Shown here: one piece after another, positions 43,911 to 53,505 of the stretch
How the letters are laid out: every line of letters starts with the position of its first letter
Numbering within the stretch: position 1 is the first letter of the stretch
Origin: Shinella zoogloeoides
GTDB taxonomy: Bacteria > Pseudomonadota > Alphaproteobacteria > Rhizobiales > Rhizobiaceae
Length of the DNA: 64,000 nucleotides
NCBI RefSeq assembly: GCF_030733845.1
Contig: NZ_CP132311.1
Span: 871,501-935,500, forward strand
Direction: 5' to 3'
Notes under the pieces: model-generated
What the model was told of the DNA's origin: nothing
Databases searched by the model: none
Seen by the model: only the letters and a program-made list of their open reading frames with translations
Program-made: the position numbers and the translations under genes

Positions 43911-44114
43911 TCACGCGCCGTCGCGTCCGTAGCCGGGTATCCCGTCGAGCCGGTTGACGACGACGCCGAGGGAGCGGACGGCCTCCATGGTGATCGCCAG
44001 GCCCTGCATCAGCAAGGCGGTGTCGTCGTCCTGGTGCTTGTGCGAGAGGGCGCGTGCGCGTTGGTTCAGGCGGTCGCTGAACGCGTTCAGGCCTGCAATA
44101 AGGTCGTCGTTCAT
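43911..44114 (-). CDS. Small helical protein of unknown function
   Basis: A 67-residue frame starting MNDDLIAGLNAFSDRLNQRA with a GGGAG site upstream; it is amphipathic-helical through most of its length. No family recognised. Probably in an operon with the small membrane frame just upstream. Confidence 0.55.
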   Translation of the reverse strand: MNDDLIAGLNAFSDRLNQRARALSHKHQDDDTALLMQGLAITMEAVRSLGVVVNRLDGIPGYGRDGA

Positions 44115-44143
44115 TTCCAATCTCCCGACATTGTCTTGAGCCC

Positions 44144-44224
44144 TCAAAACCACGTCCACGCCGCCCAGAAGCAGACATAGGCGCCGACGAGGATCAGGAC
44201 ACAAAGAGCTATCTTCCGGGCCAT
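44144..44224 (-). CDS. Very small membrane peptide
   Basis: A 26-residue frame, starting MARKIALCVLILVGAYVCF and ending in a tryptophan-rich AAWTWF. Its composition is that of a single membrane span with a positive N-terminus. The ribosome site is weak, so this is tentative. Confidence 0.35.
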   Translation of the reverse strand: MARKIALCVLILVGAYVCFWAAWTWF

Positions 44225-44291
44225 AACGCACAACCCCGCTGATTCGATCCCCGCAGGATGCGATGAGGCGGCACGGGGAGATGGGAAACCG

Positions 44292-44597
44292 TTACTTGGT
44301 CGGCCTTACAAGGGAGATGACACGCGGCTTGGACGGCGCGTCCAGCCAGTCGATCCACTTGTCCCGTTCCTCGATCGTGTCGAAGAACCGCCACAGCTTG
44401 TATTCCTCCTCCGTGGTCTCCAGCATCTCGCCGATGGAGACCAGTTCCAGGGGCAGCGTCACCTCGTTGCCGTCGAAGCGGACGAAGTAGATGCCCTCTG
44501 CGGCAAGGCGGATGACCTGGCCGGTTCCGTAGCTGCCATCGGGATCGTCGACCGTGAAATACATGCCGGTCAGGGTGTCGAAGATTTTGTCGTTCAT
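44292..44597 (-). CDS. Protein of unknown function
   Basis: A 101-residue acidic soluble protein (MNDKIFDTLTGMYFTVDDPD at the start; EEEYKLWRFFDTIEERDKWIDWL near residue 68). The repeated short beta-like segments VIRLAAEGIYFVRFDG suggest a small barrel, which is a guess. The internal ATG at 44597 is preferred over an upstream start in low-quality frame. No family recognised. Confidence 0.6.
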   Translation of the reverse strand: MNDKIFDTLTGMYFTVDDPDGSYGTGQVIRLAAEGIYFVRFDGNEVTLPLELVSIGEMLETTEEEYKLWRFFDTIEERDKWIDWLDAPSKPRVISLVRPTK

Positions 44598-44702
44598 GGG
44601 ATTCGAATGCCATTTCTGAAGAAGCGAGACCTGCAAGCATCCGACAAGTCTGGAAAACAAGCAAGGCGGTCTGTTGGCGGAGGATGCCCGCGCATGGGCT
44701 GA

Positions 44703-45650
44703 TCAGCCGGCGGCGCGCTGGCGATCCTGTTCGGCCGGGGCGCTGTCGCCGTTGGCCGCTCTCGGCCGGCCGTCGCCGTTCGTGTAGCGGTCCGCCCGCT
44801 GCCAGCTCTCGACCCGGCGGATCGCCTCGGCCGGATCCAGCGCGGCAAGCAGCGCATCCGCGCCGCCATCGGCAAGGTGTGGATAGATGTTCTGCAGCAC
44901 GAACAGGCTGTCGGCGGAGGGAACGTCGAGCGCCACCAGCGTCTCGGCCAGTTGCCGTCCCGAGACGTCGAGAAGAATGCGCTCCGAAAGCCACTGGCTG
45001 GAGGCGAGCGCGTCGGCGAGCGTCACGGCGATCATGCCCACCTCGCCGGCGCGCGCGAAGCGCACGAACAGTATCTGGTGCATGCCGGTCGCGGGTTCAA
45101 GGCGAGGCGGGGCCTCGACCTGCGGCGTCGCCGCGCGTACCAGCGCACGCAGTTCGTCGCGCATCTGCTCTTCCCGCTCCAGCCGCGCGGCTTCCTGAAG
45201 GACGGCCTCGCGCTCCTCGCCGGTGCGGCGGCTGGCATGCTCCTGGTGCGTGCCGACCAGCGCCTCGATGATGATGGGCGAAAGGTCGTCGCGCCGGCCG
45301 ATGGCGCGGGCATGGTCGGGGCCGGTCGCGCGCAGGATGCGCAGCAGCACACCGTCGTCTATCGCCCTGGAGCCCATGAGGAAGATGGCGGCGGTGCTTA
45401 TCGGCTGGCGGGCGATGAAGAGGGCGGTCTCCTCCGGCACCTGCGGGCAGCGCGACAGGGCGGCGACGGCCTGCCGGCGCGCTTCCTCCGTGGAAGCGCT
45501 ATAAAGCTGTTCGAAGAGCTCGCCGAACTGGCGCAGGTCCGATCTGGACGGAAAACGCAGGCTCTCGAAGCTGGAAACCGTGGCCATCAGAACGATGTCC
45601 TTCGGCCGCCCGGCTTGCGGTCTCTCCAGTTCGCGAAACCTGTCCGCCAC
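44703..45650 (-). CDS. DUF2336-like protein
   Basis: A 315-residue helical protein. Residues of about 35-290 resemble DUF2336, a HEAT-like domain found in Alphaproteobacteria and sometimes linked to signalling: EEARRQAVAALSRCPQVPEETALFIARQPISTAAIFLMGS type helices. A polar tail follows. Role unknown. GTG start at 45650; another in-frame Met lies at residue 22. Confidence 0.7.
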   Translation of the reverse strand: MADRFRELERPQAGRPKDIVLMATVSSFESLRFPSRSDLRQFGELFEQLYSASTEEARRQAVAALSRCPQVPEETALFIARQPISTAAIFLMGSRAIDDGVLLRILRATGPDHARAIGRRDDLSPIIIEALVGTHQEHASRRTGEEREAVLQEAARLEREEQMRDELRALVRAATPQVEAPPRLEPATGMHQILFVRFARAGEVGMIAVTLADALASSQWLSERILLDVSGRQLAETLVALDVPSADSLFVLQNIYPHLADGGADALLAALDPAEAIRRVESWQRADRYTNGDGRPRAANGDSAPAEQDRQRAAG

Positions 45651-46235
45651 AAAACACCTGTCATCCCCGGACCGGCAGCCCCCTGCAGATCCCCATTGTC
45701 GTTCATGAAAAGTAGAGGAAAAACGTTAGCGAGCCGTTAACCTTGCTCGCGCGGAAACCGCAATGTTTACAAGGCAGTGTCGCCGGGGTTGCAGGCGCCG
45801 GCTGAGCGTGGGCGTGCCGGATCGGGACGATGGCCGTTCTTTTTCCCTGTGCCGCAGGGAACAGCGCAAAGCGCCTGTTCACGTTAGTGTTAACAGCATG
45901 TTAACCCGATCGTCGTTAGTTTTGGGGACATGGTTCGGCTCGTCATTTGCGTTTCGCGTGATATGATTCGACCATGGAAGCGGTTATTCGCCGGAAGGCG
46001 CTACCGCTTTGCAGGGAAAGGTGCGATGTTCCGGATACCGGACGGCCGCCAGACAACTTCCCGTGAAGGGGAAACTTCTGGTTCCGTATCGCCGTTTTCC
46101 ACCCGTATGCGACAGGGATGACATCAGCTCATGTCGCATCCGGGTGACGGAACCGGATGCACCGGCCCGCTCAACGGGCAGGGTGAGATTTGTAGCAGTA
46201 CTTCATCCGTCTCGATTCTTCTTTTGGAGGCGAGA
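45651..46235. other. Long intergenic region
   Basis: 585 bases with no convincing gene. It holds TTAACAGCATGTTAA near 45889-45903 (a small palindrome) and GCATCCGG...CCGGATGC near 46136-46160, either of which could be a regulatory site. I can assign no function. Confidence 0.4.
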
Positions 46236-46421
46236 ATGGCAGACGTGGTACGATTGACGGAATGGCTCGCGCGAACGCCGAGACGCGATACCATTCGCCC
46301 TGAGGCTCCGGCCCAGATATTGCTGTTTACCGGTGTGCGCTACGAGCGCCTGACGCCCGCAATGCTTGCGGCGCGCAAGACGACCAAGCGCGGCACCCCC
46401 GATACGGCCCGCCGGCCGTAA
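46236..46421 (+). CDS. Small basic protein of unknown function
   Basis: A 61-residue frame starting MADVVRLTEWLARTPRRDTI, with TTGGAGG five bases before the ATG. Basic (many Arg/Lys) with no membrane segment. No family recognised; may be a stand-alone small gene. Confidence 0.55.
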   Translation: MADVVRLTEWLARTPRRDTIRPEAPAQILLFTGVRYERLTPAMLAARKTTKRGTPDTARRP

Positions 46422-46563
46422 GACCTTGCCGGTCGCTACGCGGCAGCGATGGGCGGCGTGTGCCTTTGCGCGCCACGGTGGATAGGGAGGGCAGAACGCC
46501 GCTGCCTCTCACGTCTCCCCCCTTGAGGCAGAGCGATCGCCTATGACACAGCGTTGCGGGTTT

Positions 46564-46688
46564 CCCCTTCTCCCCCAAGGGGAGAAGGTGGCCCGAAGGG
46601 TCGGATGAGGGGGCTTGCACGACCTCTCAGCGTCTGCGCCACCCCCTCATCCCGCTGCCGCGACCTTCTCCCCGCCGGGGAGAAGGGG
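46564..46688. repeat. RIME-like palindromic repeat, type A
   Basis: Intact centre GGATGAGGGGGCTTGCACG ... CCCCCTCATCC, used here as the uninterrupted reference for the IS110 target. It fills most of the 322-base gap before the DUF1254-type gene. Confidence 0.92.
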
Positions 46689-46743
46689 CAAGACGCAAGC
46701 TCCCTGTTCATATGCGATAGCCCTGGGGCGCCCGGGCGGCTAC

Positions 46744-47295
46744 CTATTGTTCGGCCGGGAAGGGCTCGCAGCTCGCGTCGGCGAGGAAGGCAGTCGCCGC
46801 TTCCTCACGGCTTTCCGTCGGCACGAAGGTGCGCAGGACGGCGTAGCCCTCATCTCCCCGCATCTCCACCAGGATCGACTGTTCCAGTTCCGCCGGCACC
46901 GCCTTGCGGATGCCGATGAGCTGGATGGGCGTTGCGACGAGCGTGTCGAGCGCGCCGGATACCGAGGTGCGGTCGTTCATGCTGAAGACCTCGTTGGAGG
47001 CGCTGTCATAGACGGCGAGCGACCAGAAGGGCACGTCGCCCTCGGCAAAGAGCCGGATCGGGCCGTTTTCCACCGAGAAGGTGCACACGGCGGTCTTCAT
47101 CGCCGGATCGTCGTTGATCGGCGCCAGCCCCACCGCGGCATTGGCCAGCGGGAAGAAGCGGTTCGCCTCGCCGAGGGTCTGCACGCGCGTATAGGCGTCG
47201 CGGCCAGTAAAGCTCGGCAGCGAGAGGATGATGACGATATGGAGCAGCGCCGCGCCGACGAGGCCGACGGCGATGGCATAGAGGAAGCTACGCAT
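46744..47295 (-). CDS. DUF1254-like membrane-anchored protein
   Basis: A 183-residue protein with one N-terminal membrane helix (MRSFLYAIAVGLVGAALLHI) and a beta-rich exported body (CTFSVENGPIRLFAEGDVPFWSLAVYD near residue 75). Such proteins pair with DUF1214 partners in rhizobia, as here: the upstream gene overlaps by eight bases. Role unknown. Confidence 0.78.
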   Translation of the reverse strand: MRSFLYAIAVGLVGAALLHIVIILSLPSFTGRDAYTRVQTLGEANRFFPLANAAVGLAPINDDPAMKTAVCTFSVENGPIRLFAEGDVPFWSLAVYDSASNEVFSMNDRTSVSGALDTLVATPIQLIGIRKAVPAELEQSILVEMRGDEGYAVLRTFVPTESREEAATAFLADASCEPFPAEQ

Positions 47296-47890
47296 CGGCG
47301 CAGTCCAGCCGCTTGATGCCGGGCATGGCAAGGTCGATGACGCCGGAGCTGCCGGCGGTGGGCGTGTCGAGCAGCGTCATGACCAGAAGGAACGACGCCC
47401 GGCCCTCGGGAACCGCCAGCCAGTTGCCCGACGTCGCCGAGGAGGCGATGCGGATCGAAAAATTGCTGTCGCCGCCGCGCAGCACCGACCAGGCGTTGAG
47501 GCCGGTCGGCAGGCCCGGGCGGGCACCGTCGAGCGGGTTGCCGTCGCGGTCGGCCGCATGCAGCGTCCAGAGGCGGGCAGGGGGCGTGATGCCGGCGATC
47601 TCATAGCGGCAGTTTGCGACGAGCGTGCGGTTGTCGCTGTCCCGGGCGGCCGTGAAGGTCAGGCCCTCGGCCCCGCCGAGCAGCAGCTTGCCGTCGCGCG
47701 CGCGGTGGGCCTTGGCGTAGGGATCGGCATCGACCGTCTGGGCGGCCGGGAAGGCCGTCCACGGCCCGAGCGCGATGGCGCCGAAGCCGACGGTCGCCCT
47801 CAGCGCGTAGACCGAGCTCAGGATGCCGAGGCCGAAGGCGACGGCGAGCGCTGTGGCGATGACGAGGGGAGTGCGGAACAAGACGGTCAA
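47288..47890 (-). CDS. DUF1214-like exported protein
   Basis: A 200-residue protein with an N-terminal membrane segment and a C-terminal DUF1214-like block (LWTLHAADRDGNPLDGARPG, then LNAWSVLRGGDSNFSIRI). Partner of the DUF1254-like gene that follows and overlaps it. TTG start at 47890, with a second TTG nine bases on; exact start uncertain. Lies 20 bases after the stop of the penicillin-binding protein gene. Confidence 0.78.
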   Translation of the reverse strand: MTVLFRTPLVIATALAVAFGLGILSSVYALRATVGFGAIALGPWTAFPAAQTVDADPYAKAHRARDGKLLLGGAEGLTFTAARDSDNRTLVANCRYEIAGITPPARLWTLHAADRDGNPLDGARPGLPTGLNAWSVLRGGDSNFSIRIASSATSGNWLAVPEGRASFLLVMTLLDTPTAGSSGVIDLAMPGIKRLDCADA

Positions 47891-47910
47891 CCGTTGGAAT
47901 CAGCTTTCCG

Positions 47911-50079
47911 TCACTCTGTCCGGTTCGAAACGGTGCCGTCAAGCGCGGCCACGCGGCCGTCCGCCTTGAGCGGCTTTGCTTCGTTGAACTGGCGGGCGAC
48001 ATCCTTCAGGAGTTTCGTGACGTCCGCCGAGAGCGAACGGGGACGGACGAGCGCGGGAAGCGCGTTCTCGTCGCTCGGGGTCGCGGCGACCTCAGTGGCC
48101 TTCGTGCCGTCGGGCAGCGGGTTCTCGATGCCGGGAATGGGGCGCAGCTCGATGCCCTGGTGGGCATAGTCCATCAGCCGCTTGAAGGTCATGGCGGGCA
48201 GCGAGCCGCCGGTCATGTTGTTCGTCGACGTGTAGTCGTCGTTGCCGAACCAGACGGCCGTTGTATAGTTGCCGGTGAAGCCGACATACCAGGCGTCGCG
48301 GTAGGCCTGCGTCGTGCCGGTCTTGCCGCCCGAGACGATGCCCCGGTCGAGCGCGCCGCGCCGCGCCGTGCCGCTGACGGGAATGGTGACGAAGATCTTA
48401 TTCATCGAGGCATTGGCCGCATCCGACAGGATATGCCGGGCAGGCGGCTCGTCACGGCCGAAATCGTAGAGGATATCGCCGTCGTAGTTGAGCATCTGGC
48501 TGATGCCGTGGCGGCGCGACTGCATGCCGCCGGCAGGGAAGACGGCATAGGCGGTCGCCTGGTCGAGCACGGTGACCTCCGACGTGCCGAGCGGCATGGT
48601 CTTGTCGGTGCGGATCGGCGTCTCCACGCCCATCTCCTTGGCGGTTTCGGCGATGCGCTTGGTGCCGAGCTTGTCCTTGGCAAGGCGCACCGGCACCGTG
48701 TTGATCGACTTGGCCATCGCCGTCATCAGCGAGATGCGGCCCGAATAGCTGCGGCCGTAGTTCTGCGGCGACCAGCCGTTCCAGCTGATCGGCGCATCGA
48801 CGATCGTCGTCTCGGGCGTCATGCCGGCCTCCATGGCCGCGGCATAGGTATAGGCCTTGAAGGACGAGCCTGGCTGGCGCAGCGCCCTTGTCGCGCGGTT
48901 GAACTGGCTTTCGCCATAGTCGCGCCCGCCGACCATGGCGCGCACGGCGCCGCCGTTCTCCACCATCACCAGCGCGCCCTGCTTGACGCGGTAGCTTTCG
49001 CCGTACTGGCGCAGGCCGCTTTCCACCGCCTCCTCGGCGGCGGCCTGCAGGCCCATGTCGATGGTCGTGCGCACGATGAGCGAGTGCTGGGCGAAGGGCT
49101 TTGCGATGCGCTGGACCTCCTCAAAGGCCCAGTCGAGGAAGAAATCCGGCGCCGTCTTCTCGTTGCGGTCGATGACGGTGGCGGGATTGCGCCGCGCGGC
49201 GATCACCTGGCCCTCGGTCATCAGCCCGCCCTGCACGAGGTTGGTCAGGACCTCGTTGGCGCGGGCGCGCGCGGCCGGAAGGTTGACGTGCGGGGCGTAG
49301 CGGGCGGGGGCCTTGAAGAGGCCGGCCAGCATGGCGGATTCGGCAAGGTTCACATCGGTGACGTTCTTGCCGAAGTAGAACTGCGCCGCCGCCGCCGCGC
49401 CGAAGGTGCCGCCGCCCATATAGGCGCGGTCGAGATAGAGGCGCAGGATCTCCTTCTTGGAGAGGTTCGCTTCCAGCCAGAGGGCGAGGAAGGCCTCCTT
49501 GATCTTGCGTTCGATGGTGCGCTCGTTCGACAGGAACAGGTTCTTGGCGAGCTGCTGGGTGAGCGTGGAGCCGCCCTGCACGACGCCGCCGGCGCGCGCA
49601 TTCTCGTTCATGGCGCGGGCAAGGCCGAGGAAATCGATGCCGAAATGGCTGAAGAAACGGCGGTCCTCGGTCGCCAGCACCGCCTTGATCAGGTGATCAG
49701 GCAGTTCGTCGATAGGGGCGGAATCCTCGTGGATAATGCCGCGATGGCCGATCTCGTTGCCGTAGCGGTCGAGGAAGGTGACGGCGAAATCGCTCTGGGC
49801 GCGCCAGTCGCCCTTGGTCTCCTCGAAGGCCGGCAGCGCCAGCGCCAGCAGCAGCACGAAGCCGGCCGTGCCGAGGTTCATGCCTTCGCCGGCCACTTCG
49901 AAGACGGCCTTCTTCCAGCCTTTGACGTGGAAGCGGCGGAAGAAGATGGTGATCTCCTCCCAGATTTCGGCGGCGCGGAAACCGGCGTTCCAGACCGTGG
50001 AATCGATCCAGGAATCGATCCGCAGGAGGAAGTGCCGCTTGCGGCGGCGCGGGGTTTCGGTCTTCTGGCTGTCGTCTTC
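47911..50079 (-). CDS. Class A penicillin-binding protein (bifunctional glycosyltransferase/transpeptidase)
   Basis: About 722 residues. After a basic N-terminus and one membrane helix (about 75-95), the GT51 domain shows EDRRFFSHFGID, GGSTLTQQLAKNLFLS and RKIKEAFLALWLE. The transpeptidase domain has the SxxK motif in PGSSFKAYTY, SIN in KSINTVP, and KTGTT in VSGGKTGTTQ. It polymerises and cross-links peptidoglycan in the periplasm. It resembles the PBP1A/1B/2A group. The GTG at 50079 is a guess: the frame is open to 50124 and no start has a strong ribosome site. Confidence 0.92.
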   Translation of the reverse strand, partial: EDDSQKTETPRRRKRHFLLRIDSWIDSTVWNAGFRAAEIWEEITIFFRRFHVKGWKKAVFEVAGEGMNLGTAGFVLLLALALPAFEETKGDWRAQSDFAVTFLDRYGNEIGHRGIIHEDSAPIDELPDHLIKAVLATEDRRFFSHFGIDFLGLARAMNENARAGGVVQGGSTLTQQLAKNLFLSNERTIERKIKEAFLALWLEANLSKKEILRLYLDRAYMGGGTFGAAAAAQFYFGKNVTDVNLAESAMLAGLFKAPARYAPHVNLPAARARANEVLTNLVQGGLMTEGQVIAARRNPATVIDRNEKTAPDFFLDWAFEEVQRIAKPFAQHSLIVRTTIDMGLQAAAEEAVESGLRQYGESYRVKQGALVMVENGGAVRAMVGGRDYGESQFNRATRALRQPGSSFKAYTYAAAMEAGMTPETTIVDAPISWNGWSPQNYGRSYSGRISLMTAMAKSINTVPVRLAKDKLGTKRIAETAKEMGVETPIRTDKTMPLGTSEVTVLDQATAYAVFPAGGMQSRRHGISQMLNYDGDILYDFGRDEPPARHILSDAANASMNKIFVTIPVSGTARRGALDRGIVSGGKTGTTQAYRDAWYVGFTGNYTTAVWFGNDDYTSTNNMTGGSLPAMTFKRLMDYAHQGIELRPIPGIENPLPDGTKATEVAATPSDENALPALVRPRSLSADVTKLLKDVARQFNEAKPLKADGRVAALDGTVSNRTE

Positions 50080-50268
50080 CACGATCGCGGTCTCTTGCGT
50101 TCCTCGGCACGGGCGCCGTGACACTGCCCGTCTCCGGTTAACGTCCTCTCACCACCGGTTTATTCTGGCACGATATCAGTCTTTTGAAGGCGGCGACACG
50201 GAATTTGCCGGGAAGGGTTACCGCCGGCGGCTCTTGACCTTTGGGCCCGAGGGGTTCAGGGGTCGGGC

Positions 50269-50754
50269 ATGATGACGAAGAATGCGCAAAAACCCGACGA
50301 CCTGCCGTTCTGGAAGACGAAGACGCTCGCCGAGATGAACGACGCCGAGTGGGAGAGCCTTTGCGACGGCTGCGGGCTCTGTTGCCTCAACAAGCTGGAG
50401 GACTGGGAGACGGCGGAAATCGCCTGGACCTCGATCCGCTGCGTGCTGCTCGACGGGGAAAGCTGTCGCTGCTCGGACTACGAGAACCGGCAGGCGACCG
50501 TGCCGGACTGCATTCGCCTGACCGTCGAGAGCGTCTCGAAGATCTCCTGGCTGCCGCCGACCTGCGGCTATCGCCTCGTGCGCGACGGCCACGACCTCTA
50601 CTGGTGGCACCCGCTGGTCTCGGGCGATCCTGAAACGGTGCACCAGGCGGGCATTTCCGCGCGCGGGCGCACGGTGAGCGAGGAGGGCATCGATATCGAG
50701 GATTACGAGGACTACCTCGTCACCTGGCCGCTGGAGGTGGGCGAGGGGAAATAG
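50269..50754 (+). CDS. YcgN/UPF0260 cysteine-cluster protein
   Basis: A 161-residue cytosolic protein. The family cysteine cluster is present: [15 protein letters not shown] near residue 32, then RCVLLD and [12 protein letters not shown] and PTCGYRL. Such CxxCxxCC clusters suggest metal binding. Function unknown. First of two adjacent ATG codons used. Confidence 0.88.
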   Translation: MMTKNAQKPDDLPFWKTKTLAEMNDAEWESLCDGCGLCCLNKLEDWETAEIAWTSIRCVLLDGESCRCSDYENRQATVPDCIRLTVESVSKISWLPPTCGYRLVRDGHDLYWWHPLVSGDPETVHQAGISARGRTVSEEGIDIEDYEDYLVTWPLEVGEGK

Positions 50755-50755
50755 G

Positions 50756-51088
50756 TTAGTGGAGGCTCGCCTTCACCAGCTTCTTCGGCGCGACATTGCG
50801 CCAGGCCGTGCCGATGAGATCGCGCACCCGCTCGCCGTCCGCCCCGTCGAAATAGAGCGAGGTCCAGCCCTTGAGGCCCCAGCCGCCCGGCACCGGCGCG
50901 CAGAGCCCCGGATCGGTCTCCAGCACGAGGAGCTGCTGGTCGGGCGTAAACTTTAGGACCGCGCGGCCGGGCTCCGGCAGGGTCATGAAAACCCGCTCGC
51001 CCACCCGGAAGTCACGCTTCCCGAAATGGGCACTTTCCTGAGCGCCGGGCATGCCGAGCGCCATGACGACGAGATCCTCGGATATCAT
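50756..51088 (-). CDS. MmcQ/YjbR-family protein
   Basis: A 110-residue CyaY-like-fold protein: ALGMPGAQESAHFGKRDFRVGERVFMTL, then RAVLKFTPDQQ and GWGLKGWTSLYFDGAD. YjbR proteins are thought to bind DNA; function not established. Convergent with the YcgN gene. Confidence 0.88.
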   Translation of the reverse strand: MISEDLVVMALGMPGAQESAHFGKRDFRVGERVFMTLPEPGRAVLKFTPDQQLLVLETDPGLCAPVPGGWGLKGWTSLYFDGADGERVRDLIGTAWRNVAPKKLVKASLH

Positions 51089-51334
51089 GAAAAGAGCATA
51101 GCACCGAACCGAGGGGGCGAAAAGATTTCGAGAAAATAGGAAAATAGTCCTTGACGGTGTGACGGTCGTCTGATAGGGTTATGGCATAGTCGGAAAGGTG
51201 CGGGCGGAGGGATCGCCGGGCTTTTCGGAGGCTGGAAGGTCTGGCGGTATCCGCCCGCGGCCGGCTCGACAGGAATATTTTGACAGGCGCTCGTTCCATC
51301 AGGACCGGGCGCCTTTTCATTTTCGGGTGTGGCG

Positions 51335-51886
51335 ATGGAAACGGACCTGGCGATCGATCTCGACCTCTTCGGCGTCTTGCCGGAACCGGCGGCCTATGAC
51401 GGCCTTTCCGGGCGACGGGCGGATTTTTCGGGCGGAGCGGTGCTGCTGCTCGACACCAAGGCGGCTTCGCCGGGCGACCCCTTCCTCGACATGCAGGCCA
51501 TGCTTCTGGAGATGACCAAGGAGCTGCGCGAACGCTTCCAGCGCTTCCAGAGCCAGAAGGCGTTGGCCGAGCGCGACGCGGACGCCGCCGATGACGAGGC
51601 CGCGCGCAAGCTGGCGCAGACCGACGCCAAGGCGGCGATCGAGGCGGTCTCGCTGATCGTGCGCACGCTGGAGAAGATCGACAGCCTGCAGCGCACGCTG
51701 ATCACCGAGCGGGCCGAGGCGGAAGCCGCGGCCGGCGAACTGGAGGACGAGGCGGCCTTGATCGAGGAATTCGACCGGCTTGTCGAGGAACGGGTGAAGG
51801 ATCGGTTGAATGCCGCGAAACAGGACTGGATGCGGGAAGCCGGGGCTGGCGGCGATGCTGCCGCGCGAGCGGAAAGCGGGCCGTAG
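51335..51886 (+). CDS. First protein of the GTA-like cluster, possible small terminase
   Basis: A 183-residue protein, mostly helical with a likely coiled coil (FLDMQAMLLEMTKELRERFQ; later ITERAEAEAAAGELEDEAAL). Its place just ahead of the large terminase, and helical nature, match the small-terminase slot of RcGTA, but I do not recognise sequence similarity, so the role is inferred. A GTG at 51329 is an alternative start. Its end overlaps the terminase frame by 32 bases. Confidence 0.55.
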   Translation: METDLAIDLDLFGVLPEPAAYDGLSGRRADFSGGAVLLLDTKAASPGDPFLDMQAMLLEMTKELRERFQRFQSQKALAERDADAADDEAARKLAQTDAKAAIEAVSLIVRTLEKIDSLQRTLITERAEAEAAAGELEDEAALIEEFDRLVEERVKDRLNAAKQDWMREAGAGGDAAARAESGP

Positions 51887-53504
51887 CGATCTCCTTGCCC
51901 AGAGGGCGATCCGGCGCAGGCTCGACAGGACGATGAAGAAGGCGGCTGCGGGTTTGCGGATGATCGAGGAACAGCGGGCGCGGGTGGATTTCGACAAGGT
52001 TGCAGATGCGCTTGAGGCAGATATTTCTCAGCGGGGAGCGGTGGTTGCCCGTGAAGAGTGCCCCTTATCCCCCTGCCGGGATGAAGACCCCTCCCCAACC
52101 CCTCCCCACAAGGGGGAGGGGCTTAACCCGCGGCGCGCTGGGCGTGAAAAATTTCAGGAGAACCAAGCTGCCAGCCTTTCTCCCCCCTTGTGGGGGAGAT
52201 GCCGGCAGGCAGAGGGGGAGTTCATCGGCGATTGCCCTGCCGGCGGGGCTGGGCCTTCGGCTGATCCTCAAAAGCGGATCGGCTTCCGCACGCCGGAACA
52301 ATCCCGCCAATGGCACTTCACCTACCGCATGGCCCAACTGCCGCCGGAGGGCGACTGGCGGGTCTGGCTGCTGATGGGCGGCCGCGGTTCGGGCAAGACG
52401 CGGGCGGGGGCGGAGTGGGTGCATGCGCTGGCGCTGGCGCGGCCGGAAAGCCGCATCGCGCTGGTGGCCGAAACGCTCGGCGACGGGCGCGAGGTGATGA
52501 TCGACGGCGTTTCGGGCATCTGCCGGATCGCCGGGCGCTTGCGGCCGGAATTCGAGGCGTCGCGCCGGCGGCTGGTCTGGCCGAACGGCTCGATCGGGCA
52601 GATCTTCTCCTCCGAAGATCCCGAAAGCCTGCGCGGACCGCAGTTCCACTTCGCCTGGTGCGACGAGCTCGGCAAATGGAAGCATGCGCAGGAGACTTGG
52701 GACATGCTGCAGTTCGGCCTTCGCCTCGGGGACGATCCGCGCGTGCTGGTGACGACGACGCCGCGCCCTGTGCCGGTGCTGCGGGCCCTGGCGGCCGACC
52801 CGAAGACAGCGGTGCGGCGCATCGCGACTTCGGACAATGCGCAGAATTTGTCGCCGGGGTTCCTGACGGCCATGGCGGACCGCTACGGCGGCACGCGGCT
52901 CGGGCGGCAGGAGCTGGACGGCGAACTTATCGCCGACCGCGAGGACGCGCTGTGGAACCGGGCGCGGCTGGAGGCGATCCGTCTCAGGCAGCCCGGACCG
53001 CTCTCGCGCATCGTCGTGGCGGTCGATCCGCCGGCGACGGCGTCCGCGGCCTCCGTCTGCGGCATCGTGGTCGCGGGGCTGGACGGCGACGGGCGTGCGG
53101 TGGTGCTGGCCGACTGTTCGGTGACGGGTGCAAGCCCGGCGGGCTGGGCAGGCGCGGTGGTGCGCGCCTTCCGCCGCTTTAATGCCGACCGGGTGGTCGC
53201 CGAGGTCAACCAGGGCGGCGACATGGTGACGGCGATGCTGCGAAGCGTCGACGCCAACCTGCCGGTTTCGACCGTGCGGGCGACGCGCGGCAAGTTCCTG
53301 CGCGCCGAGCCGGTTGCGGCGCTCTACGAGCAGGGGCGGGTGGCCCATGCCGGCGCCTTCGCCGAACTGGAAGACCAGATGTGCGATTTCGGGCCGGACG
53401 GGCTGTCCTCCGGCCGCTCGCCGGACCGGCTCGATGCGCTGGTCTGGGCGCTGACGGCGCTGGTGATCGACCGGCAGGGCGAACCGCGGGTGCGCGGAAT
53501 CTAG
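51855..53504 (+). CDS. GTA/phage large terminase with an in-frame repeat near the N-terminus
   Basis: About 549 residues. The ATPase has Walker A GGRGSGKTRAG (about residue 175) and Walker B FAWCDELGKW; the RNase H-like nuclease shows VAVDPPATASAAS, VAEVNQGGD and SPDRLDALVWAL. It pumps DNA into the capsid. Residues 78-121 are encoded by a type B repeat (52088-52218). The part before the repeat (DLLAQRAIRRRLDRTMKKAA) is not standard terminase and may be a separate small gene fused by the repeat, so the true start is unsure; a start near the MAQLPPEGDW segment would drop the repeat. Confidence 0.85.
   Translation: MLPRERKAGRSDLLAQRAIRRRLDRTMKKAAAGLRMIEEQRARVDFDKVADALEADISQRGAVVAREECPLSPCRDEDPSPTPPHKGEGLNPRRAGREKFQENQAASLSPPLWGRCRQAEGEFIGDCPAGGAGPSADPQKRIGFRTPEQSRQWHFTYRMAQLPPEGDWRVWLLMGGRGSGKTRAGAEWVHALALARPESRIALVAETLGDGREVMIDGVSGICRIAGRLRPEFEASRRRLVWPNGSIGQIFSSEDPESLRGPQFHFAWCDELGKWKHAQETWDMLQFGLRLGDDPRVLVTTTPRPVPVLRALAADPKTAVRRIATSDNAQNLSPGFLTAMADRYGGTRLGRQELDGELIADREDALWNRARLEAIRLRQPGPLSRIVVAVDPPATASAASVCGIVVAGLDGDGRAVVLADCSVTGASPAGWAGAVVRAFRRFNADRVVAEVNQGGDMVTAMLRSVDANLPVSTVRATRGKFLRAEPVAALYEQGRVAHAGAFAELEDQMCDFGPDGLSSGRSPDRLDALVWALTALVIDRQGEPRVRGI
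52088..52218. repeat. Type B RIME-like repeat inside the terminase frame
   Basis: Read in the same frame as the copy in selO at its first half (DPSPTPPHKGEGL), then in a different frame in its second half ([14 protein letters not shown]). It creates no stop codon. Confidence 0.92.
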
Positions 53505-53505
53505 G

